NCBI GenBank assembly: GCA_013350335.1
Contig: CM023540.1
Coordinates: 26,701,175-26,765,174 of the forward strand
Source: Chimonanthus salicifolius
Taxonomy: Eukaryota > Streptophyta > Magnoliopsida > Laurales > Calycanthaceae
Direction of reading: 5' to 3'
Length of the DNA: 64,000 bases
The stretch's first letter is position 1. Each line of letters begins with the position of its first letter. A program made the position numbers and the translations under genes. Below, one piece after another: positions 11,466 to 23,071 of this stretch. The notes beneath the pieces are model-generated. The model was not told the DNA's origin, made no database searches, and worked only from the letters and a program-made list of their open reading frames with translations.

Positions 11466-11793
11466 TAGGGCTGCAACTCAATCTGACCCGAGAAATCATG
11501 CAGATCGGATCGAAAATTTTGGATCAGCGGGTCGGGTTGAGAAGATAAAAACTCACATGGAATTTGGGTCGGTCGGGTTGAGGATTTTACAAGTTAACCC
11601 GACCTGACCCGGCTAAAATTAGGTTAACATGGGTTCAAAATGCAGGTCGGGTTAGAATTCGGATTATAATTCAGGTCGAATTGGGTTGTCGGGTTGAGAA
11701 TTTAGATCAGGTCGAGTTAAATTCCATATATATCAATTCAGGTGGGGTTAGGTTTTAAGGAACCTGACCTGTCTGACCCGAGTTGCGGCCCTA
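11466..11793. mobile_element. hAT-type MITE (328 bp) rich in GGTCGGGTT
   Basis: Terminal inverted repeats TAGGGCTGCAACTC and GAGTTGCGGCCCTA. Flanks carry an 8-bp duplication, gttgacta (11458-11465) and gttgactg (11794-11801), with one mismatch. The interior repeats 'gggtcgggttgag' and its complement many times, giving strong secondary structure. No coding capacity. Confidence 0.88.
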
Positions 11794-11801
11794 GTTGACT
11801 G

Positions 11802-12650
11802 TATAGTTTTTTCTCTTTCACACTTTTCCTTTTGATCATAAATAATAATTATGGGATTTGTTATATTCGCTCCTTATTTTTAAGTTCCATTTTTTCTATA
11901 AATAAAAATGTTAAGAATAAAAATCTGTATCAATGGGGAGGCTTTAACTGAGATAGAAATTTGAGATTTTACCTTTTGGTCTTTTCAAAAGGTATTTGAG
12001 AAAGATTTACTATATTTCTCGATAACTATTTTAAGAGATCTTAATTGAAAATGATCAGTGTCTTAAATTTGTACTTAGCACATTGTAATTTCTCATTTTT
12101 TTTCTCTCTTTTACTAGTGAAGTCATCATCAAAAGACAGAAGCATCAATATCAAACCATAATTAAGTTCTTATCTCACTTTGTATGTTTCGTTTGTAATT
12201 TGTATGGTTTTTTTTTTTTAATTATAGTATTTTAATTTTGTTTTCTCTGTCATCATAATTAAAAATAGGTTATATATTAAAACATATTAACTTAAATAGC
12301 TAGCGTACTAATGAGAACGGCCTTTTTAACATGACAAGAATACGTTTGCATTGGAAACATGGAATTAGGAAGTGCAGCACTGCACTACTCACTCAATGCT
12401 CTTTACATGAGCATTTCATTAGGAAGCCGTTGATATGTGTGGTGTAAATCTCTGTCAAGTATAATATTTTGAAAGGACATGTCACTACTATTTCCATCAT
12501 CTCAAAGTTATTTAGTTTAATAATTTAAAATTAATATTTACATTTGAACTTAACAATTTATTTTTTATGAAGCGATTGTCTATCTAAAACTTATAAAATT
12601 TGAACTCGTCTAATGAAACGTGACACTCTCTCCTTCCTCCTCTATCCACT
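11802..12650. other. AT-rich spacer
   Basis: No gene, RNA gene or bounded repeat recognised. Confidence 0.5.
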
Positions 12651-12656
12651 TTAATA

Positions 12657-12870
12657 AGGGTGTTTATCTTAACACTGACAAAATCTTTTAGGAGACACGA
12701 GATAGAGTAAAATGTCCATTTTACCTCTATCGGTACACCGCTCAACAAATACTTGTGCACCGATATGCAAAACATATACATGCAGAGTAGCGCACCGGTA
12801 GGGGTAAAATGAACATTTCACTCCATCTCATGTGACCTAAAAGATTTTGACCATGTTAAGATGCCACCCT
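12657..12870. mobile_element. AGGGTG-family MITE, copy 1 (214 bp)
   Basis: Inverted ends AGGGTGTTTATCTTAACA and AGGGTGGCATCTTAACA (right end complemented), with matching inner blocks 'aaaatcttttagg' and 'cattttacc'. The arms pair over most of their length. The flanks share ttaata (12651-12656 and 12871-12876). A second member lies at 21139-21461. Confidence 0.75.
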
Positions 12871-13419
12871 TTAATAATGGAAAATAGTAAGAAGATCAAA
12901 TTTCTGTAAATACTTTTATGCTCCATAAAAAAAATATATGGATAATTAATTTATTAAAGGTTTATTCATATTGCATAGATCTTTAATTGGGAATGAGACT
13001 TAAACAAAATCATGAAAGATAATTTTTAAGTTATCTATATTTTTATTATTTAATTATTTTTCATTCACTAAATTTTTTGCACGGAACCAATTTTGTACAT
13101 ATGATGGGTTTTTCAAACAAATATTTTCATCCAAGAACATGATATCCAAAAAAATCAAGTTTATCCAACTATAGAAGTCATGCCTTTTAGGCTCACTAAA
13201 TTTTAATTACTTAAATTACTTTTGAATCATAAATGTTGTATAATGCAAGAGTCTTAATTTCGCTCTATTTCATATGCAATTGAATGATCTTAAAATACAT
13301 ACGGAACCCCATAAAATCATTTGATCCAACATTAGAAGGCATATTTTTAAGGTCTCACAATTTTCATGAATTAAATTGTTTTTAACATATAATATTTTTC
13401 ACAATTTTGATGATCTTAA

Positions 13420-13420
<1 letters not shown>

Positions 13421-13473
<53 letters not shown>
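13421..13473. repeat. (AT)n microsatellite
   Basis: A dinucleotide AT run of about 50 bp, followed by tttatttatttatt. Confidence 0.95.
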
Positions 13474-13478
<5 letters not shown>

Positions 13479-13948
13479 TTATTTATTTATTTTTTCTTTT
13501 AATAGTTATAGGATAGTCAATATTTACACTTTAGATGCGAGTGGTTTTAGTCCAATATGTATAAATTCAATTAAATCTATATTCACATGCTTTATTTAAA
13601 AAATAGTCATCCAGTTAAAAGAAAAAAAACTAATTCTCAACTAATAATTTGTCAAACAAAATAATTATTAAAAGGCCTAGAAACTGAGAAATCATTACCT
13701 TAACGAGCTTACTTGGCGTTTCGGTATTTTTTTTTTTTTCAAATGAAAGTTAAATCTCATCTAGGTTAAAAGTGGATGTAAATTAGTTCATCAAAAATTA
13801 AAACTCAATTAAATTAAATTAAACTCTCAAAATTGTGTAACAAATTCAATAGGGATAAGTAACCACAAAGGTTAAGAGAAACTCAAATTTCAACTATTGT
13901 ATATTGCTATCAGCCATGACCCCTTATTTATAAATGAGAGGGAGAGAA

Positions 13949-13950
<2 letters not shown>

Positions 13951-13978
<28 letters not shown>
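13951..13978. repeat. (AAT)n microsatellite
   Basis: About nine uninterrupted AAT units. Confidence 0.95.
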
Positions 13979-13980
<2 letters not shown>

Positions 13981-14454
13981 CCAAAAAAACCATAGACTTG
14001 CATGCTATATTATCTATCTTAGGTTGGCAAAATCAAACGCACACCCTTATTCTAATGTGTCCATGCCGCTTCATCTGTTCATTCACATTATTCCTCCTAT
14101 CTTTAAGAGATGAATATAAAAAATAAAATAAAATAAAGCTCCATGGGACCCATACACATGCGATTTTGATTGTCCTCCAGAGAGAAAATCTCTCACCAAG
14201 GTGGGGCCCAACCTTATTTCCTCTTTTGGATCTACTTTAAAATGCAAAGGCTATATGCATGTATCTCATTTTCTTCCGAAATTCACTGCTTTAAATTATT
14301 AGAGTTTGTTTAGCCTACCAAGTAGGTGAAAATAAATCTCCACCTTTACCATATGGACTTAAGCCTCTTATTCAAACATTTTGAGTATAATAGCTTTTCA
14401 AAATTAGTCATCTTTAGAACTAAGATTAGGGCTGAAACATCTTAGACAAAGAAA

Positions 14455-14615
14455 TAAATTTCGATTTTTAAAACCTTAATATTTAGGTCGATACGATATA
14501 TATCGGTTGAGATTTGAAATATCGGCCGATATCCTATATATCTCGGTCGATAAAAGTAGTTTTACAAAAAAAAATAGGAGAGAGAAATTTCTCAACCGAT
14601 ATTCGAATCTAAATA
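14455..14615. mobile_element. Decayed TATCGG-family fragment
   Basis: Contains 'aaatatcggccgatatcc', 'ggtcgatacgatatatatcgg' and 'aggagagagaaattt', all features of the TATCGG elements. I found no clean ends or target duplication, so it is probably a decayed copy. Confidence 0.5.
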
Positions 14616-16270
14616 TGTAGTCTTAGGTGACTTAGCTATCCATTAAACCATGTCAACTCATCTAAAAAATTTATCATACTAGAGGATGGTCTAATTTTTC
14701 ACCTTATTTTAAAAAAATATATTTTAAAATCCATTTACTTAACATAAACTTAGTGTAAAAATTCATTGAAATTTAAAATTAAGTAAAGCACAATACAAGA
14801 TGAACCCACACCCTATAAAGTGTTGAGCCTAAATGTTTGAAAGTAAAGAAAACTTCTCCCATACACTATAATTTACCAGATACTTCAATTTTTTCAGATA
14901 TTTACCACGACTGAGAGCCAATTATATAACTTATTTTGATGTTCAACCAATAAATATCCATATTTGATATGATATTTTTAATAAAAATTTATTAAAAAAA
15001 TTTAACACGATAAATTCCACCACCCTCACACCTCCTCTCTCCCTAAACTCATTTGTAGTTTTAATATAAAAAAATGGACATTCTCAATCACTAGCCACTA
15101 GCATACAAGCAAATAATGTTGAGTATAAAATCTTGAGATATTCTGTCTTAAATCATATTAAATTTCATCAATCTAAAGGGACTGTTACACGTGGCTGTAG
15201 GACATTTGATCATTTAGACACTTGCAACGATGATGAAATAAAGAATAAATATGTTTCTCTCCGTCCACACGTCTCTCACCGACCCACCTTATCCATTTCA
15301 AACCAGTCGTTGTCGGGAGTAGATTTGAGAGGAATTTTAAAATTTTAGTAATTTTAAATTTTTAGTTTGGTATATATAATTAAGGAATTAATTTTTAGTT
15401 TGGTAGAATTTATGAGACTACAAAATCTTGAGCTTGAGTATGAGTCTAAGTATGTGTTTTGTAAGGAATATTTGGTTAAAAACACTAATTAAATTGTGTT
15501 TTCTATATAATATGAGTTTTAGTTATTATTTAACTATAAAATGATAATTAATCATTAAGTAAAGTAAATATTAAATAATAAATTAAAATCATATATGATT
15601 TTTTTTTTCTATTCTTATATTTTAGTAGAATAGTGAAAATCCAACTCAATGGATTGAAAGTTAACTAAATGTCTTATTTGTATAACAAAATAAAGTTATA
15701 TGATTTTAGTGGTCAAAATTATTGTTATCCTTATAAAAAATGATGACCGTTGATTTGCTTGTTAGATAAATAGAGGTAATTCAATTACCTTTCATTCTAA
15801 ATATTTATAATTTTATAACTCTCAGAAAAACAATTTAATAAAAAAATAAAAATAGATCAGTTGTGATGTACAACCTCCAATATAATTTTTTTTTTTTTTA
15901 TTTCTACATGATTGAACCGAGCTCAAGCTTTTGGACCAGCACATAAATATATCTAAGTCTGGCCTAATAATAATCAGACTATGTTTTTTACCAAATTTGA
16001 CTATTATAAATCGAACTAATTTTTTTTTAAATTCACTTTTCCTCCAGTCAAATTCATCTAACTTTCAAGCTTTATGCTAAGTTCTCATTTCCATCTACTT
16101 GTTTACTTACCCACATGGGTGAAGTTCAAAAAAAAATTACTTGTCTACTTAAATTTATTTTAGAGTATTTGGACCCAGAGAAATAAAATAATTAAATTTT
16201 CTTTTGACAGGTGAAGATTCAATGATACAATTATTAACGATTGAAAGTGGCTAATTCTTTAGCATCGAAG
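14616..16270. other. AT-rich spacer
   Basis: No gene or bounded repeat recognised. Open frames are short and of low complexity. Confidence 0.5.
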
Positions 16271-16282
16271 GAGACTTCTGGC

Positions 16283-16809
16283 GAAGGTTGAAATATCGGC
16301 TGATACATATCGTACCGGCCGATATGTATCGGTATTTTAATACCGAACGAAATCGGCCTATACGATATGTATCGGCCGTACATACCGAATATCGGTCACA
16401 ATATTGGTCGATATTCATAAATATCAATATTTTATTTTATTTAAAAAAAAAAAAAACACCGATACGGTTTTTGACGGTTTTTACACTGCTTTTTACGATT
16501 TTTAACGGTTTTTCGCGGTTCTTGACGGTTTTTTAACGGTTCAGGGTTTACGGTTTTCACGGGTTTTTCAAGTTTTTTGCGGTTTTCAACGATTTTTCGC
16601 GATTCTTGACGGTTTTTAACGGTTCAGGGTTTTCGGCTTTCACGGGTTCTACGGTTTTTTACAGTTTTTCACGGTTTTTTTACGGTTCTGATATCGGAGA
16701 AGAGAGAAAATACCGATATCAGAAGGAGAGATAAAATTATCTGCTGATATGTCGGTCGATATTGGTATATCGGCCTGTATATCGGTTAAACCGTTTTTTA
16801 AACCCCTGA
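16283..16809. mobile_element. TATCGG-family hAT-like element, copy B (527 bp)
   Basis: The left end GAAGGTTGAAATATCGG and the right end's complement TCAGGGGTTTAAAA are imperfect inverted repeats. The flanks cttctggc (16275-16282) and ctcctggt (16810-16817) match at 6 of 8 positions. Subterminal blocks are rich in TATCGGCCGATATG motifs. The centre (about 16460-16690) is a degenerate minisatellite of ACGGTTTTT-type units, followed by a 'gatatcggagaagagagaaaa' block shared with copy C. Confidence 0.8.
16460..16690. repeat. ACGGTTTTT degenerate minisatellite
   Basis: About 20 imperfect units of 10-13 bp, such as acggttttt, gcggtttttc and acggttttca, with 'ggttcagggttt' interspersed. It lies inside TATCGG copy B. 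Confidence 0.85.
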
Positions 16810-16817
16810 CTCCTGGT

Positions 16818-18095
16818 GCTACAATTAATTAAATTACTTAGTTTCTACTTTCTAGCTTTCTGCCGCCGCTGTATCAAACACTTTATCATTAAGGTAAAGA
16901 GTTCCCCTTCTCACATCCCAACGCCATGTCAGTTGGCATGCTATTAAAAGGCTCCAGTTTAATTTGAAAATTTTAATTTATTTATTTATCATTAAGGGAT
17001 ATCGAGACTAATATGTACAGACATATTTTTTTTTTTAAATTTATATGTGAGAAATCATAAGATATTCAGCATAAAACTTTTGTGGATGGGCCTACTATCT
17101 CTAGGGCACATTAAGATTAGGTTATGGAGATTAAAATTTACAACTTTTCACTTCCTGAAACAAGAGACAACCAATTAAATTACAAACTATATTCATTCAA
17201 TCCTTTTTGTTACTGAAATATAGAGCTAGTAGGCTTTATAAATACTCATAAAAAGTGTACCAAATCTTCAAATATTATTCAAAATGAACTTATAATCTAT
17301 TCAAGTAATTAAAAAAAATTAAAAAATCATTAAATATATAACTCATTGTTATTACTAACTTTAGAGGTGGAAAGCTCTACCAAATACACATGAAGTTGTA
17401 AGGTCACATAAAGTTTCAATTACGTTAAGTGATTCAACTTTTTTTTATTGCTTCTTGGTTTAAGTATGGACAAATTAGGCCAAAAACTTTATTTATCTTA
17501 ATTGGGTTTGGCTCATGTTGGTTTGCGGGTTGGGTTTGGGTCGTTCACATTGGACACCATGCTTAGGTTGAGTTGAAAGTGGATCATATTTATGTCAGGT
17601 TGGATTATGGATTATGGGGTTACCTTCAGGTCAAGTTAGATCTAGATTGGGCCAGGCCAGGTCAGGTCACAGGTCAAGTTCAAGTTCAAGGTCATTTGGG
17701 CTTGGATCAAGTACGAATGACAGGCCGGGATTTTATTAGATGGTAGATTGGGTTGAACGGTGAAGTATGGTCATGCTTCAATTCACCAATTTCACAGTTT
17801 GCCATAGCATATAAATGTGTTAAAATGGGCTTTTTTCCTTCTATGAGAATTTGATTTCTTGTGGAAAAAATTGCAAACAAACACATGCTAAGAAATCATT
17901 TTTCTATGAAAATTTGTGCAATGAAATATACCTTAGAAATTCTACATTACCATTTAATTGATTGTACAGGTATTTACAGAATATTAGGAAGACAAAACCC
18001 AACTCAATACGCTTAAAATGAAGAAAATGATGACAACACAAAAAACTAAAATACAAAATAAAAAGGATCACTCTCCATTGTTCTGTATCTGGTGT
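16818..18095. other. AT-rich spacer with GGTTGGGTT-type repeats
   Basis: 17500-17770 contains loosely repeated 'ggtcaagttcaag', 'gggttgggtttggg' and 'ggccaggtcaggtcac' motifs, reminiscent of the hAT MITE at 11466. I could not find termini. No gene seen. Confidence 0.45.
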
Positions 18096-18103
18096 GAAGA
18101 TTG

Positions 18104-18840
18104 CAGGCCGGCTTAACCTATAAGCCAAAAAAGTGGTGGCTTAAGGCCCACGATTAAGGAGGCCCAAAATTTCGCAAGTTTCCTTAAACCACCGCAAAAC
18201 CTTTACTCCCTAACTCTCTCTTTGAAACAACAAACCCTCTCTTCTCTTTCCTTTTCTCGTTGTCCCTTCTCTCACAGTCTTTCTCTCCGTCTTCTCTCTC
18301 GCTGCACTTTCTTTTAGGCACCAAATAAACCCGATCAGACTAGTTTTTCCTGGCTGCCAATCACTAAGTCTTTCATCCTTTTCTCTCATCATTCTCCGGT
18401 AAGATCAAGACCTTGCTCTTTATTTCATTCTCCTTCTTTGCCTAAAGTTGAAGTTGTAAAAATAATAATAATAATAATAAAGTTCATCCAACCTCCACCG
18501 AACCAGTGACCATCAATTAACCTCTCTTTTGTGTCCTTGAAAATTTCCTAGAGATGTGAATCCAATTAAAGAATTTTTTTTTACCTATGTGTTATTGTAT
18601 TTATTTTACATGAATTAGTCATTTAATCAATTAAAAATGATATTTTAGCAAAACTTAAATATAAAAATTTAATTAATAATTTTGCATCTCAAAAAAAAAA
18701 AAAAAAAGATTTAAGATAATGTTTTATTATATATAATTAAAATTTTAATTAAATATTTATTTATAATAATATTTTAAATACCAAGAAAGTTTTATCTAAA
18801 ATTTTTTACTTAGGCCTCAACTTGTGTCAAACCGGCCCTG
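18104..18840. mobile_element. hAT-like element carrying leader-like sequence (737 bp)
   Basis: The left end CAGGCCGGCTTAAC and the right end's complement CAGGGCCGGTTTGACAC form inverted ends of the same CAGGGCCGG type as the 641-804 MITE. Next to them are 'ggcttaaggcccacgattaa' on the left and 'acttaggcctcaact' on the right. The target duplication is weak (agattg/caattg). The interior at 18190-18430 is CT-rich and resembles a plant 5' UTR: it includes 'aacaaaccctctcttctct' and a good splice-donor consensus 'ctccggtaagatc', so it may be a captured gene leader. No transposase. Confidence 0.65.
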
Positions 18841-20120
18841 GCAATTGGAAAATTTTACACTTATTCTAAAAATTAATTAGATGAAACATCTAAATACCTT
18901 GGTCTTAAAAGAATATCGTAAATTTTAAAAATTAAAAATCATTTAAAGTAATAAATTTTTAAAATTTAAAAGAATATAAATTGATTGATTCAATGAAAAT
19001 AATTTTTAATAAATCACATATTTAAAAGATCTAACTTTTTCAACTAATTCATTTTCATCTCATTTGATAACCTCATACTTAATAACATCATAATTTCGTG
19101 TGACCAATTTGGGATAAACCAACTAATCCTATCTCAAAAAAAATATCTGTCATCATCATCGCGTTGATTGGATTTGAATGGTGTGGATCATCGAGAATGG
19201 GCCATGAGTGGATGAGTTTAGTGGACCTCAAAACCCAAGAAAGTTGGAATTCTCTCCATTCTGATTCTGTATGTTGAGAGAATCCGACAAGCAGCGGATA
19301 CCGACAAGCACTAATGAATGACTCTTGACGCAACCTGTCCTTCACATGTTATGAAAACGGCTCACCATATTCGTACGGACTCAAGAATCTAACAGACACG
19401 TGGCCTAGTGAATCTCATCTCCTCGTAATTCCACAAAATGAAATAGATACATCCAAAAACCGATGTCACCCAGCAAATCAAGTCCGTAAAATATCGTAGT
19501 AATAATCCATTAAGAAAATTCTCAAGTATGTAATTAAAATAATAATTTAAATGAGTTAATTAAATTGTAAATTTGTATTATTCAAATCTATTTAATTTTT
19601 TAAAATGATTGATGTGACTTCTTTATTTAAATTTTATTTTATTCAAGTTGACCCAACTCAACCTTTCATTTCTATTTTTTTTAAAGAAAGATTGAGAGCA
19701 AAATTATAAAAAGTGAAAGGTAAGAGAATTTTAATTTCATGTGGAGAGATTGGACTATGAAAATTTAAGACAATATACTAAGATTTTTGAACTTCGGTGA
19801 AATCCATTAATTAAAAGCAATAGGTTTTATAAAATTAATTATTCAAATGATGCTCTTAATTCAAGATGAGCCCGGTTTGGATCAAGGACCCATCTAACCA
19901 ACTGAATTTGAATTTATTTTGAGTCAGGTCAAATTGTATAAATTTAAATATCGTGATTTTTTTTCAAGTCGTGTCAGCTTAAAAAATGTCACCTCTATAA
20001 TATCTAAGCACTAAAATTTAATCAAAGACATTTTAAATTTTAAGCAAAATAAATACGCAGAAGGTGTGCCAGTTCATCAAACTTAATGCGGTCAAAGAAG
20101 ATTTTCTTAATAAGTTCACC
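18841..20120. other. AT-rich spacer
   Basis: 19090-19460 is less AT-rich than its surroundings and contains 'gacacgtggcc', but no protein or RNA gene was recognised. Confidence 0.45.
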
Positions 20121-20136
20121 TATGTTCTGTTGTGAG

Positions 20137-20657
20137 CTCAGGTTTAAATATCGGCTGATACATATCGTACCGGCCGATATATATCGATTTTTTTAAACCG
20201 AGTAATATCGGTCGATATTCGGTCCGAAATATCGGTCACAATATCGGCCGATATTCATAAATATCGGTATTTTAAAAAAAAAAAAAAATTTAAAACACCG
20301 ATACGGTTTTTCGAGGTTTTTTTCGCAGTTTTTTGCGGTTTTTCGCGGTTTTCCACGGTTTTCCAGGGTTTACGGTTCTCAGGGGTATTCACGGTTTTTT
20401 GCGGTTTCCGCGGTTCAGGGTTTACGGTTCTCAGGGGTGTTCACGGTTTTTTACGATTTTTTGCGGTTTTGTCACGGTTCATCACTGTTCATCACGGTTT
20501 TTTGCGGTTTTTTCACGGTTCCGATATCGGAGGAGAGAGAAAATGCCGATATCGGTATGAGAGATAAAATTATCAGCCGATATATCGTTTGTATCACATA
20601 TCGGCCGATATTTTCATATTGGCCGATATATCGGTCTAGCCGATTTTTTGACCCCTG
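20137..20657. mobile_element. TATCGG-family hAT-like element, copy C (521 bp)
   Basis: Perfect 8-bp duplication GTTGTGAG (20129-20136 and 20658-20665). The left end CTCAGGTTTAAATATCGG and the right end's complement CAGGGGTCAAAAAATCGG are imperfect inverted repeats. The same order of blocks as copy B follows: subterminal TATCGGCCGATAT, a poly-A stretch, an ACGGTTTTT minisatellite (about 20300-20520), a 'gatatcggaggagagagaaaa' block and a second TATCGG cluster. Copies B and C are full-length relatives. Confidence 0.88.
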
Positions 20658-20665
20658 GTTGTGAG

Positions 20666-21137
20666 TCCTATGACCATATTATTCAAATTACATTGAAAAC
20701 ATAAATTATATTTTTTGAATATATTTTTGTTTGAGATAACAGATAAAAAAATAGATGAATTAGTTTAAGGAATATAAGTTTTTAACCAAAAAGGACTTTA
20801 GAATTAGTCTTCAGATATAATCATTCGTCTTTAAAACTTTACATCAAATAAATAAAAATATTTTTTAAAAAATATTTAAATATAATTCATAATTCATAAT
20901 ATTTAAAAGAAAAAATACCAATTTATTAGAAAATAACACCTTAACCAGATCGAGGTGGAGCACCATCAATTTAGAAGGCATCATTGTGGCACAGATTCTC
21001 AATATTTGTTTACACCAGTATAGTGTTATGTTTTTTTCCCAAGTTAATTGTATCAAAATTATTATAATCATTAAACAGACTAAATGAAAAAAGACTTAAC
21101 TAAGAAATCTATGAAATTCATTATGTATCCTTTAATT
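20666..21137. other. AT-rich spacer
   Basis: No gene or bounded repeat recognised. Confidence 0.5.
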
Positions 21138-21138
21138 A

Positions 21139-21461
21139 AGGGTGTCAATTCTAACACGGACATTATTGTTTAGGAGGCACGGATTTTAGTGAACTTCTCA
21201 TTTTACCCCTCATATATCTGTAGAAATCGATTTACTTTTTAGTAAATTGATTCACTTATGGTGCACCGACCGAAATATTTTATATATAAATCAGCTAACT
21301 TTTCAGTGATTCGGTTCACTCATCGTTGCACCGGACAATGCACCGATGAGTGAACTGATTCACTGAAAAAGTGAGTCGATTTCTGCGGATGAAAGCAAAG
21401 TAGGAAATTCGAAAAATCCGTGTCTACTAAGAGAATATACCCGTGTTAGAATGAGCACTCT
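21139..21461. mobile_element. AGGGTG-family MITE, copy 2 (323 bp)
   Basis: Ends AGGGTGTCAATTCTAACACGG and, complemented, AGAGTGCTCATTCTAACACGG. The flanks share taatta next to each end. Inside is a strong secondary hairpin, 'ttcagtgattcggttcact' paired with 'agtgaactgattcactgaa' around 'ttgcaccggacaatgcacc'. Related to 12657-12870 by termini and by the 'ttaggaggcacg' and 'cattttaccc' blocks. Confidence 0.75.
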
Positions 21462-21462
21462 T

Positions 21463-22455
21463 AATTAATTGATATAATAATGAGTATAATAGTTCGATAG
21501 AGAAAGAGAGATTGGGCTGTCGTCTCTCGCTTTCAGCCAAAAGATGTAATGAGATGAGAGGAGGCAACAGTCGCAGCAAAAGCCTGTATGTGATATCTCT
21601 TTCTTCCCTACCATTCTCACATTACAAGGACAAGGGCATGTGATCTCTATCTTCTCCAAAAAGATCTTATGCCAGACTCACTGAGTTTTGCGATTCAGAG
21701 TTGATATCTATGCCCACACAACCTACTTGGAATAAAAAACTTATTTAATTTCTTTTACATGTACAAAACTTCATAAAATAATGTATATACTTACAAAAAA
21801 TGAGAATTTCTAGATTATTATGGGCTATCTCTACTCTACATTAAAATTAAGACTAACTGTTACTAATACAAAAAAATCAATAGATATTATTAAGACACTT
21901 TTTCAACATTGTTGTTTTTGTAAGGTAGGAAAGACATTTCCTCCCATATATATTGAAAAAATCAAGCATAAAACAGAGATCCAAGTGGGATTGTGGCCAT
22001 CTTAAACAATTATGGAAATGTCATCGCAATGATAGGTAGGATTTACATTTCACTCTTGATATATAATAAACCCTTTTAATATTTAGTAGAGCTATTGAAT
22101 TTTATTGCATATCAATTTTTTTTTTTTGTTTCTAAACTTGAAACTCGTATTCTTCTTTATTATTGTCGCGTCCTTTGAGAAAACCAAACTGCCCATGGGA
22201 CAAAGCCCAGTCAAGCAAAAATATAAAGCCATTTTCTGGTCTATCTCAGAAGGAATCGACAGACGACGATAAAGTCCAAAAGCCCAATACAAACAAAAGG
22301 ATACAATCACAAATCCAAGAATATATTCTCATATCCAATATGGCGAAGGGAGATCTGGACATTGTCATCATCTCTGTTACTTTTCAGGTGCTTAAAAGCT
22401 GCTTCTTTAGTGTGACATAGAGACAGAGAAAGAAAGATGGAAGGACAGAGAAGAC
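21463..22455. other. Spacer and probable MIR319 promoter
   Basis: No protein gene recognised. A TATTTAT motif near 22459-22465, about 80 bases before the hairpin, is a candidate TATA box for the MIR319 primary transcript; this is inference only. Confidence 0.35.
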
Positions 22456-22540
22456 GCTATTTATTGAGAGGGGGAGAGGGGCCATCATCCACCATTTCTC
22501 CTTGAGAGATTACTCTGTTTCTTCTATTTGGGAGGAAAAA

Positions 22541-22765
22541 AAGGAGCTCCATTCAGTTCAATATGGGGGCGCTAGTTGTGAATAGAGCTGCCATCTCATG
22601 CATCCATCTATGTTTATCATTTTCTCCATGTCTACAGGAAAAAGATAAACAAATTGCAGACATACGAAGATATTTATACAGAATATAAGCTTAGGTAGAT
22701 GCATGGTGTGGGAGCAACTTCTTTCACTACTGATGTTGCTAATTGGACTGAAGGGAGCTCCATAT
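22541..22765 (+). ncRNA. MIR319: MIR319 microRNA precursor
   Basis: The 3' arm contains TTGGACTGAAGGGAGCTCCA at 22743-22762, identical to miR319 through nucleotide 19. The 5' arm carries GGAGCTCCATTCAGTTCAAT at 22543-22562, which pairs with the mature arm over 20 positions with one mismatch and one G-U pair. The upper stem continues: 'agttgtgaatagagctgcc' pairs with the complement of 'gagcaacttctttcactact', and 'catgcatc' with 'gatgcatg', giving a stem of roughly 75 bp. Long foldbacks of about 200 nt with the mature species on the 3' arm are characteristic of MIR319, which is diced from the loop downward. miR319 guides cleavage of class II TCP (CIN-type) mRNAs and so controls leaf growth and senescence. 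No protein gene overlaps the hairpin, so it is an independent MIR gene. Position 20 is A rather than the usual C or U. Confidence 0.95.
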
Positions 22766-23027
22766 TTATCATGTTTCATTTTACAATACCATACTATTTT
22801 TTTAGCATGTTCTAAGAACTTTATTTTTCCGGATGATCCCTTGTAATTTACAAGAATTTCTTTGCTGTTAGTTTCATAGTCTAGTTAATTCAATACCCAT
22901 GAATTGTTAGAAAGGAGAAGCTATGGTTTTGCTTCTTTGTCATTCATAGTGTTCTATTGTCTATTATAATTGCCATTTTGTTTATATTTCATGCCTTTCT
23001 ATGTACACATTTGGAAGGTAAGTTTTA

Positions 23028-23071
<44 letters not shown>

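Larger units (their letters stand above)
12877..14450. other. AT-rich spacer with microsatellites
   Basis: Holds an (AT)n run at about 13421-13473 followed by (TTTA)n, and an (AAT)n run at about 13951-13978. 14030-14250 is less AT-rich but shows no protein or RNA gene. Confidence 0.5.
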
